From assembly GCF_000265425.1 (NCBI RefSeq), contig NC_018014.1, forward strand, positions 1,116,001 to 1,180,000: a DNA stretch of 64,000 nt, read 5' to 3'. The notes beneath the pieces were generated by a model. The model was not told the DNA's origin. It saw only the letters and a list, made by a program, of their open reading frames with translations, and ran no database searches. A program made the translations under genes and the position numbers. This document shows, one piece after another, positions 53,278 to 60,232 of this stretch (the first letter of the stretch is position 1; every line of letters begins with the position of its first letter). The stretch comes from Terriglobus roseus DSM 18391 (GTDB taxonomy: Bacteria; Acidobacteriota; Terriglobia; Terriglobales; Acidobacteriaceae).

Positions 53278-53969
53278 TACGGATTCACTTTCAACACAAG
53301 CTGGACGAGTTGCGCGAGCGGCTGCTGGTGATGGCCGGACTGGTGGAGCAGGCGATCGATCGCGCGATTGAAGCGTATGACAATCGCGATGCGAGCCTCT
53401 GCGACCTGGTTCTGATGGCAGAACCCGCCATCGATCGCACCGAGCGCGAAATCGATCAGCTTGCGTTGGACATCCTGGCGATGGAGCAGCCGACGGCAGT
53501 CGACCTGCGCTTCATCCTCGCCGTCATCCGTATCAATGCCGATCTTGAGCGCGTCGGCGACCAGGCAGTCAACATCGCCGCCCGTGTCAAAGAGCTGCAG
53601 GCGATCCCCGAAGCGGACCTGCCGATCGATATCCCGAAGATCGCGGAGATCGCGTCCACCATGGTCCGCATGGCGATCAAGGCATTCATCGACCGTGACG
53701 AGAAGGCTTCGAACGACGTCCTGCTGATGGATGACGAAGTGGACAAGCTCAATCACGACGCCTTCCACACGCTGGGCGAACTGATCAAGTCGAAGCCGGA
53801 CGTGACGCAGCAGGCGTTGAACGCCCTGGTCATCTCGCGCAACCTGGAGCGCGTGGGCGACCACGCCACCAACATCGCCGAGGATGTGATCTTCTGGGTC
53901 AGCGGAGCGGATGTGCGCCATCACGCGAGTGCGATGACGTCGCTGCCCGATCAGATCGCCGAGGCCTAG
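53274..53969 (+). CDS. phoU: Phosphate-signalling regulator PhoU
   Basis: A 231-residue all-helical protein with two related three-helix bundles, each with the acidic metal-binding pattern seen here as [10 protein letters not shown] and [16 protein letters not shown]. PhoU links Pst activity to the PhoR/PhoB system and restrains phosphate uptake. It ends the pst operon. No phoR or phoB gene is present in the window, so the two-component genes must lie elsewhere. Confidence 0.96.
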   Translation: MIRIHFQHKLDELRERLLVMAGLVEQAIDRAIEAYDNRDASLCDLVLMAEPAIDRTEREIDQLALDILAMEQPTAVDLRFILAVIRINADLERVGDQAVNIAARVKELQAIPEADLPIDIPKIAEIASTMVRMAIKAFIDRDEKASNDVLLMDDEVDKLNHDAFHTLGELIKSKPDVTQQALNALVISRNLERVGDHATNIAEDVIFWVSGADVRHHASAMTSLPDQIAEA

Positions 53970-53982
53970 AACGCGTTTTAGG

Positions 53983-54011
53983 TTGCGCTCCTTTGTAAAA
54001 TCACCTATGCT
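53983..54011 (+). promoter_or_regulatory. Probable promoter of rpsT
   Basis: TTGCGC (53983-53988) and TATGCT (54006-54011) are separated by 17 bases, a plausible sigma-70 pair 115 bp before the start codon. The leader of about 108 nucleotides could carry the S20 autoregulatory site. Confidence 0.4.
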
Positions 54012-54125
54012 TAGAGGGTTGAAGTGATCCCGGCGAAGTTCCGCCCGGGCCCTCCGCATCGCGCTGCCTGTTTGAGCGCGCACCCAAGATTCGGCCCCAG
54101 GGCCAACTGAAGAGAAGAGAATTCG

Positions 54126-54401
54126 ATGGCAAATCATGTTTCGTCGCTGAAGCGTTCCAAGCAGACCATTGCGAAGACGGCCGTAAATCGCTCCAACAAG
54201 AGCAAGCTGCGTGGCACCCTGCGCATGATGCGCGAAGCCCTGCTCAAGGGTGACGTCAAGGCCGCTGCGGAGCAGTACCGCACCACCGCGTCCGTGCTGG
54301 ACAAGAGCGTCCAGAAGGGCGTGCTGCATGACAACACTGCATCGCGTTATAAGAGCCGCCTGAATGCCCGCGTCAAGGCGCTGGCAACCAAGGCCGCCTA
54401 A
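54126..54401 (+). CDS. rpsT: Small-subunit ribosomal protein S20
   Basis: A 91-residue basic protein binding 16S rRNA. The start [20 protein letters not shown] and the later [17 protein letters not shown] are standard S20 blocks. AGAAGAGA precedes the ATG. It is monocistronic, bounded by the phoU operon and a strong terminator. Confidence 0.97.
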   Translation: MANHVSSLKRSKQTIAKTAVNRSNKSKLRGTLRMMREALLKGDVKAAAEQYRTTASVLDKSVQKGVLHDNTASRYKSRLNARVKALATKAA

Positions 54402-54425
54402 GCCCCTCTACTTTCCCGGTTCTGT

Positions 54426-54454
54426 GAAAGGCGCGGACTCTGTCCGCGCCTTTT
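54426..54454 (+). terminator. Rho-independent terminator of rpsT
   Basis: A stem of about 12 bp (54427-54438 with 54442-54453, arm AAAGGCGCGGAC), loop TCT, with TTTTC at the 3' side. It begins 25 bases after the stop. Confidence 0.85.
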
Positions 54455-54483
54455 CATCTTCTGTGAGGACGATTCGAGGCCTG

Positions 54484-55353
54484 ATGACCTATCCGACCGT
54501 GGTGCTTCTTCTGACGTCCCTCGCTTTAACCGGCTCCCATCGGAGCGCAGTCGCTCAGAGTCTTTCTGAAACGGATCTAAAGACAATTCAGTCTTCGCTT
54601 GCGGATAAGACGCTTGTGCTGAAGAGCTACGCCGTCGATTCAGTTGTGGCTTACGAATCGGTGGAAGGGCACATGAAGCCTGCCCTGGTTCACAAAAAAG
54701 GTCTTGGGGTCTTCACACTCCGGGATGTTCGACAGAAGAACGGCTATCTGGAGATCGACGGATCCCAGAAGCTCTATGTGCGAACCGAGGGAACGCAGAC
54801 CCTATCCCCGACACACGGAGATTCTCCAGTCGCCTTAGCAATCTATATGGCGAGCGTGCCGGACATGGCGAAGTTGGTAAGCACTCTGAAAGAAGAGCTG
54901 TTCTACGACAGCCTGCAGGAGGCCTTCGCGGCTGTGCCGGTCGATCAGCAACCGTGTATTCCGCTCGTCTATTCGCCCGCGAAGAGGGCGATACTGCCCG
55001 CGCCGCAGTGCCGTACGCCAACCGCAGCATCTGCGCCCGCCCCGCCTCACCTTACTAAAAACGGCGGCGACACGGAGATTCCACCGCGTGTCAGAGACGA
55101 GGCCGGACAAGGCCAGTGGATGGTAACGGTCGCTTTTACCGTCAATGAGCGCGGCGTTCCCGAGGCAGTGCATGTGGCGAAGCCTGCATTCTTGATCCCC
55201 AACTTCAAGCTGAGCGAATTAGCAGCGAAGGACCTGGACGAAAGCGCCGTCACCGCAGTGAAGAAGTATCGATTTCGACCGGCCATGCAGGATGGCAAAC
55301 CAGTTTCCTTCCCGCTCTACGTAGAAGTTGACTTTCAGATCATCGACCGCTGA
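54484..55353 (+). CDS. Exported protein with TonB C-terminal-like domain
   Basis: A 289-residue protein with a signal peptide (ends near VAQS) and a mixed region of unknown type up to about residue 190. A TonB-C/energy-transducer-like domain follows: GQWMVTVAFTVNERGVPEAVHV and the FRPAMQDGKPVSFPLYVEVDF ending, with the usual AVKKYRFRPA phrase. It has no lasting membrane anchor and no proline-rich arm, so it is probably a periplasmic member of the TonB-C fold family rather than a working transducer. It is flanked by rpsT and mrdA but not evidently linked to either. Confidence 0.72.
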   Translation: MTYPTVVLLLTSLALTGSHRSAVAQSLSETDLKTIQSSLADKTLVLKSYAVDSVVAYESVEGHMKPALVHKKGLGVFTLRDVRQKNGYLEIDGSQKLYVRTEGTQTLSPTHGDSPVALAIYMASVPDMAKLVSTLKEELFYDSLQEAFAAVPVDQQPCIPLVYSPAKRAILPAPQCRTPTAASAPAPPHLTKNGGDTEIPPRVRDEAGQGQWMVTVAFTVNERGVPEAVHVAKPAFLIPNFKLSELAAKDLDESAVTAVKKYRFRPAMQDGKPVSFPLYVEVDFQIIDR

Positions 55354-55422
55354 CAGCGCTCACCAGACGCCTGACACCTCATGTACTTTAGCTAGAAGAG
55401 CAGCACTCCAAGGTACTCACCC

Positions 55423-57456
55423 ATGCTTCCCACCGAACCTGACAAACTGATCCGCCGCGGCGAGAAGATCTCGCCGGTAAAGCTGGCTGCCGCGCAGTAC
55501 ATCATCACTGCGGTGCTGGTGGTGCTGGTCGTTGGTCTGTGGCGGCTGCAGGTTCTGGGTGCGGCGAACTATCGTCTGCTGGCTGAGGCGAACCGTGTGC
55601 GTAAGGTGCCAATTCTGGCGCCGCGTGGCCGGCTGTTTGACCGGGAAGGCCGGCTGCTGGTCGACAATTACTCGTCCGTGACCTGTTTCCTGCTGCGCGA
55701 GCAACTGCGCGATGCCGACCTGCCGATGATTGCGGATGGTCTGCACATCCCCATGGAGACGCTGCAGTACACACTGCACCACTTCCAGTACGCGCCTAAA
55801 TATCAGCCCATCCCGCTAAAGCAGGACATCACGCCCGATGAGCAGGCCTTCATCGAGGCGCACAAGAATGAGCTTCCCGAGCTGGAGACGCTCGAAGAGC
55901 AGCGCCGACTGTATCCGCGCGACGGCTTCGCGGCGCACCTGATCGGCTATGTAGGCGAGATCAGCGAGAACGACCTCAAGAATCCCAAGTATGACTTCTA
56001 CGAACCGGGCGACGTCGTCGGTAAGTCCGGCGTGGAAGAGACCTACGACGCTCTGCTGCGGGGCAAGGACGGCTCGCGCGATGTGATCGTCAACAGCCAC
56101 GGCCGGGAGCTCGGCCGGCTGGGCGAAGAGCTTGCCGTTCCGGGTAAAGACCTGAAGCTGACCATCGATCTCGACATCCAGATGGCTGCGGAGAGAGTCC
56201 TCGGCGACAAGAATGGCGCCATCGTCGCGATGGATCCGCACACCGGAGAAATCCTCGCCATGGTCTCCCGGCCCACGTTCGACCCGAATGAGTTTGCGGT
56301 CCGCCTGACACGGTCGTACTGGAACCAGATCGTTACGGACAAGAACCATCCCCTGATGAACAAGGCGATCCAGGCGCAGCTCGCACCCGGGTCCACCTTC
56401 AAGGTCATCATGACGTACGCGGGCCTGCAGGAGAATGCCGCGCAGGATTTGCGCGTGGTTTGCAACGGCGGAGCGACCTTCTACGGCCACTTCTTCGGAT
56501 GTGACCGCCACCACGGCATGGTCGACATCCACAATGCTCTGCCGTTCTCCTGCGACACCTTCTACTACACGCTGGCGAACCGGCTCGGCATCGATGCCAT
56601 CGCGAAGTACGGCCACGAGGTCGGCATCGGCCAGAAGACGGGCGTCGATCTGCCGAGCGAGGCATCCGGCATCATGCCGTCACCCCAGTGGAAGCTGAAG
56701 GCGCAGCGCGACAAATGGTATGCGGGCGAGACCATCTCGGTCGGCATCGGTCAGGGCGCCGTACAGGCCAGCCCCATGCAACTGGCGCGAGCACTCGGCG
56801 GTATCGCCTCGGGCGGCGCGTTCGTGCGGCCGCATACGCTGTTTCCCGACGAGATTCCTGCGGATATGCGGCAGCAATATGAGGAGATGTATCCCGGCAG
56901 CGGCAAGAAGTCGGTCAACATCTCGCCGGAGAACTGGCAGATCATCACGGACAACATGGCGAACGTGACGCAGGGCATCGGCACGGCTGCCGAAGCGCAC
57001 CTGGAGGGCATCGACTTCGCCGGCAAGACCGGCACGGCAGACGTCGTCAGCGGACGTAAGAAGGGCACCGCCGACAAGGCCACGCTGCCGAACGCATGGT
57101 TCGTAGGCATGACGCCGCGGCGCAATCCGGACATCGTTGTGGCTGTTCTGTGGGAGCACGGTTACTGGGGCAACAACTCGGCAAAGCTTGCCGCACAGGT
57201 GATTACCGCCTACGTCGACAAGCAGCGCAAGCGCGCCGGCAATCTGCGGCTGGAGCAGGCAGTGGTTCCAAAGCCCGCCGAGACGCCCGCTGACAAGGAT
57301 GCCAAGCCAGCTCCAACAGCGACGGCGCCCGCTGCGAAACCGGACGGCTTAAAGCCTGCAACGGCTGTGTCGCCAAAGCCCAAACAGCCTGACGCGCCCA
57401 GGCCCGTGGCGCGGCTGGCACCTGCCGTCGCGCAGGAACCGATTCGCACGCCGTAG
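55423..57456 (+). CDS. mrdA: Penicillin-binding protein 2
   Basis: Class B transpeptidase that cross-links peptidoglycan during elongation. The 677-residue protein has one N-terminal membrane helix (about 25-45), a pedestal/dimerisation domain starting LAPRGRLFDREGRLLVDN, and a transpeptidase domain. The active site is Ser324-Thr-Phe-Lys327, Ser376-Cys-Asp378 and Lys535-Thr-Gly537. The last 60 residues are a Pro/Ala/Lys-rich tail not usual in E. coli PBP2 and probably disordered in the periplasm. rodA follows 46 bases later, the classic pair for rod shape. Confidence 0.95.
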   Translation: MLPTEPDKLIRRGEKISPVKLAAAQYIITAVLVVLVVGLWRLQVLGAANYRLLAEANRVRKVPILAPRGRLFDREGRLLVDNYSSVTCFLLREQLRDADLPMIADGLHIPMETLQYTLHHFQYAPKYQPIPLKQDITPDEQAFIEAHKNELPELETLEEQRRLYPRDGFAAHLIGYVGEISENDLKNPKYDFYEPGDVVGKSGVEETYDALLRGKDGSRDVIVNSHGRELGRLGEELAVPGKDLKLTIDLDIQMAAERVLGDKNGAIVAMDPHTGEILAMVSRPTFDPNEFAVRLTRSYWNQIVTDKNHPLMNKAIQAQLAPGSTFKVIMTYAGLQENAAQDLRVVCNGGATFYGHFFGCDRHHGMVDIHNALPFSCDTFYYTLANRLGIDAIAKYGHEVGIGQKTGVDLPSEASGIMPSPQWKLKAQRDKWYAGETISVGIGQGAVQASPMQLARALGGIASGGAFVRPHTLFPDEIPADMRQQYEEMYPGSGKKSVNISPENWQIITDNMANVTQGIGTAAEAHLEGIDFAGKTGTADVVSGRKKGTADKATLPNAWFVGMTPRRNPDIVVAVLWEHGYWGNNSAKLAAQVITAYVDKQRKRAGNLRLEQAVVPKPAETPADKDAKPAPTATAPAAKPDGLKPATAVSPKPKQPDAPRPVARLAPAVAQEPIRTP

Positions 57457-57502
57457 AAGCGGGCTGGCGACATCGGGCCAACTATACTGACCAAAGCCGC
57501 AC

Positions 57503-58606
57503 ATGACCCGATTCTCCTCGTATCGCGACTTTGACTGGACGCTGCTGACGTTCGTTCTGCTGATGTCGACCATCAGCGTGCTGGAGATCTATTCGGCCAC
57601 GCTGCACACCAAGTTTCACGGCTTCCACACTAAGCAGATTGAATTCCTGTGCATCGGCATCGTGCTGATGTTCCTGATGTCGATGGTGGATTACCACTGG
57701 TTCATCGAGGTGGCGCATTGGGCGTATGGCGTCAGCATTGTGTCGCTGCTGGCCGTCTTGTTAGTGGGCAAAAAAGTGCTGGGAGCGCGCCGCTGGATTG
57801 GCCTGCCCGGCGGCACCCACTTTCAGCCTTCTGAGTGGATCAAGCTGGTCCTGATCGTAACGTCCGCGCGCTACTTCTGGGGGCTGGCCAATAAGGATGA
57901 GCTGGACTGGAAGGACATTGGCAAGGCCTTCCTGCTGATCGGCTTCCCCATGTTGATGGTGCTGAAGCAGCCCGATCTGGGCACTGCGCTGACGTACTCG
58001 CCGGTGCTGTTGGTGGGCTTGTTCCTGGGCGGCATCTCCTGGAAAAAGGGGCTGATCCTTGCCGTCACGGGCATAGTTCTGGTTACGGGCATCTGGAAGA
58101 GCGGAAAGGTCTTGAAGCCGTACCAGAAGGCTCGTCTGACCAGCTTCCAGCACCCTGAGGACGATCCCAAAGGTTCCGGCTACCAGGTGCGGCAGTCGCT
58201 CATTGCCGTTGGCTCCGGCGGCATCTGGGGCAAAGGCGCGACCAAAGGCACGCAGACCCAGGGTGACTTTCTGCCCATCCCGTACACAGACTTCATCTTT
58301 GCCGCGCTCTGTGAGGAGCATGGCTTCGTCGGCGCAGCCTTGGTGCTGATGCTCTACTTCCTGATTCTGATCCGGCTCGTGCAGAACGCGCAGACAGCCA
58401 GTGACCCGCCCGGCACGCTCTTGGTGATGGGCGTGGCGGGCGTCATGCTCTTTCAGATCGCGGTCAACATCGGCATGGTCGTCGGCATGATGCCGGTTAC
58501 CGGTATCCCACTGCCGCTGCTCAGCTACGGCGGATCGTCCGTGCTCTTCACCTTCCTGGCGCTTGGCATCGTCATGAACGTGCGGATGCGGCGGTTTGTG
58601 AACTAG
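57503..58606 (+). CDS. rodA: Rod-shape protein RodA (SEDS glycosyltransferase)
   Basis: A 367-residue SEDS protein with about ten membrane spans that polymerises lipid II with PBP2. Family motifs include GARRWIGLPGGTHFQPSEW with the catalytic-region residues, LKQPDLGTALTY, GSGGIWGKGATKGTQTQGDFLP and the end block GIPLPLLSYGGSSVL. The ATG at 57503 leaves the usual short cytoplasmic start. It is convergent with the LLM-class gene, sharing a CTAG stop palindrome. Confidence 0.96.
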   Translation: MTRFSSYRDFDWTLLTFVLLMSTISVLEIYSATLHTKFHGFHTKQIEFLCIGIVLMFLMSMVDYHWFIEVAHWAYGVSIVSLLAVLLVGKKVLGARRWIGLPGGTHFQPSEWIKLVLIVTSARYFWGLANKDELDWKDIGKAFLLIGFPMLMVLKQPDLGTALTYSPVLLVGLFLGGISWKKGLILAVTGIVLVTGIWKSGKVLKPYQKARLTSFQHPEDDPKGSGYQVRQSLIAVGSGGIWGKGATKGTQTQGDFLPIPYTDFIFAALCEEHGFVGAALVLMLYFLILIRLVQNAQTASDPPGTLLVMGVAGVMLFQIAVNIGMVVGMMPVTGIPLPLLSYGGSSVLFTFLALGIVMNVRMRRFVN

Positions 58607-59625
58607 CGCCAGCCGAGGGCCGGCGCCACCGTCGTCAGGATCGCTTCCAGGACGTGCGCGTTGTACGCAACCCCAAGCTGGTTGGGCACGGTCAGCAGCA
58701 ATGTGTCAGCCTCGGCGATCGCCTCATCCTTACTGAGCTGCTTTACGAGCAGATCCGGCTCCGCCGCATAGCCTCGGCCAAACACCGCTCGAAGACCCGG
58801 CCCCAGGAATCCGATCTTGTCTTCCTCGTTGCTGCCGCGACCAAAGTAGGCGCGGTCCAGGTCGTTCACCAGGGCGAAGATACTTCGGCTGACCGAGACG
58901 CGTGGAACTCGCGTATGCCCCGCTTCCTTCCATGCAGCACGGAAGGCTCGGATCTGGGCAGCCTGCTGGATGTGGAACGGCTCGCCCGTCTCATCGTTCT
59001 TCAGTGTGGAACTCTGCAGGTTCATGCCCCGTTGCGCTGCCCACACTGCCGTCGCATTCGAACCGGCTCCCCACCAGATACGGTCTCGCAAGCCCTCTGA
59101 GATGGGTTCCAGCCGCAGCAGTCCTGGCGGGTTGGGGAACATCGGCCGCGGGTTGGGCTGGGCGAAGCCTTTGCCGCCCAGAAGTTCCAGATACGTCTCG
59201 GCGTGACGGCGGCCCATCGCCGCATCGTCTTCGCCCGCGGCTGGCGTGTAGCCAAAGTGGCGCCAGCCGTCGATGACCTGCTCCGGCGACCCCCGGCTGA
59301 TGCCCAGCTGCAGGCGCCCACCCGAGATCAGGTCCGCGGCGGACGACTCTTCCGCCATGTAGTGGGGGTTCTCGTACCGCATGTCGATCACGCCGGTCCC
59401 GATCTCGATCGTCTTGGTGCGGGCCCCGACCGCCGCGAGCAGCGGAAACGGGGAAGCCAACTGGCGCGCAAAGTGGTGGACGCGGAAATAGGCACCGTCC
59501 AGCCCCAGGCGCTCCGCCTCGACGGCCAGGTCGATCGATTGCAAAAGCACGTCAGTGGCGGAGCGTGTCTGCGATTGTTGCGACGGCGTCCAGTGGCCGA
59601 AAGAGAGGAAGCCGATCTTCTTCAT
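58603..59625 (-). CDS. LLM-class flavin-dependent oxidoreductase
   Basis: A 340-residue luciferase-like monooxygenase, a TIM-barrel enzyme using FMNH2 (or F420) to oxidise small molecules. Family features are the start KKIGFLSFGHW, the segment LDGAYFRVHHFARQLASPFPLLAAVGARTKTIEIGTGVIDMRY, and GGRLQLGISRGSPEQVI. The EH pair of classic luciferases is replaced by VHHF. The substrate is unknown and no reductase is adjacent. The ATG at 59625 is the only good start. The 586 bases upstream carry no gene. Confidence 0.88.
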   Translation of the reverse strand: MKKIGFLSFGHWTPSQQSQTRSATDVLLQSIDLAVEAERLGLDGAYFRVHHFARQLASPFPLLAAVGARTKTIEIGTGVIDMRYENPHYMAEESSAADLISGGRLQLGISRGSPEQVIDGWRHFGYTPAAGEDDAAMGRRHAETYLELLGGKGFAQPNPRPMFPNPPGLLRLEPISEGLRDRIWWGAGSNATAVWAAQRGMNLQSSTLKNDETGEPFHIQQAAQIRAFRAAWKEAGHTRVPRVSVSRSIFALVNDLDRAYFGRGSNEEDKIGFLGPGLRAVFGRGYAAEPDLLVKQLSKDEAIAEADTLLLTVPNQLGVAYNAHVLEAILTTVAPALGWR

Positions 59626-59740
59626 AACGGTTAGATTCCCGACACTGGCAGAAGGCGCGGCCGGTGCGGCACGGGGATTGTGGTCGCTCTTTTATGCGCT
59701 GTGTGGAACCGGCGACGCGCACACAGCTAGCCAATCGCCC

Positions 59741-59755
59741 TGTGCATGATGCACA
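59741..59755. promoter_or_regulatory. Palindromic operator candidate
   Basis: TGTGCAT-G-ATGCACA is a perfect 7-bp inverted repeat with a single central base. Its compact symmetry is typical of a dimeric repressor site. It lies 116 bp upstream of the LLM-class oxidoreductase start, on whose promoter it could act. Confidence 0.4.
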
Positions 59756-60118
59756 ATAACGTCAGTTTCACAGAACCCATGCAGGCGCGTTCGCCGCACC
59801 GGGCTTTGGCAAGCAGCCGCTCAAGACGTGCGCACAGGTCGCCGGAGCGGTACACAAAAGGTTTAGCAACAACGAGTTACAGTCGCCGGCAAGGGGCCCA
59901 AGGGTCAGCCGCGGCTGGGTAAAGATCTGAGAAAGCAAGTCCTTAGCCGGACGGCAAACGGCCCCGTCTCCCACCCAAGGGAGGCAAGTGAGGTCACAAA
60001 GCCGGCAGGGAGTTGGTGAGAGGCAGCAATGCAGTACCAGACGCATCCAGGCACACAGCCACCCGGCGGGCGCATAGCGCTGGCTGGGTCGCGGTCGCTT
60101 GACGCGCGTTCCGGTACA

Positions 60119-60178
60119 CTCTCCGCTTCAGACCCCACCCATCCGCGGAGAGCGGTTTCGCGCTAACCCAATAGCGCG
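60119..60178 (+). promoter_or_regulatory. Tandem stem-loops in the RNase E/G leader
   Basis: CTCTCCGC (60119-60126) pairs with GCGGAGAG (60145-60152), and CGCGCTA (60159-60165) pairs with TAGCGCG (60172-60178). Both lie within 115 bases of the start codon. RNase E mRNAs are often feedback-regulated through 5' leader hairpins, so these are candidates for such a site. Confidence 0.35.
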
Positions 60179-60232
60179 GCACCGGTTCTGATTCGAAAGT
60201 CCCCTCATCCAGTGACGGAAGAGGCAGGACAC

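Larger units (their letters stand above)
59626..60232. other. Long structured spacer upstream of the RNase E/G gene
   Basis: These 607 bases have no credible gene; minus-strand open frames here are Cys/Pro-rich and look spurious. Visible elements are a near-perfect palindrome at 59741-59755, a 7-bp hairpin at 59966-59985 (loop ACCCAA), GCCGG at 59946-59950 able to pair with CCGGC at 60002-60006, and two hairpins at 60119-60178. The region may be a long regulatory leader for the RNase gene, or hold a small RNA. I could not match it to tmRNA, RNase P, SRP or a known riboswitch. Confidence 0.5.

Noticed and set aside
59941..60010. Possible cyclic-di-GMP (GEMM-I) aptamer from GGCAAAC and CACAAAGCC
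   Set aside because: The spacing between the two parts is too long, the conserved GACGC is GTCAC, and the closing stems do not pair.
59768..60046. A 92-residue minus-strand frame in the RNase leader
   Set aside because: Cys/Pro/Leu-rich with no start context or fold pattern; it reflects the GC-rich spacer.
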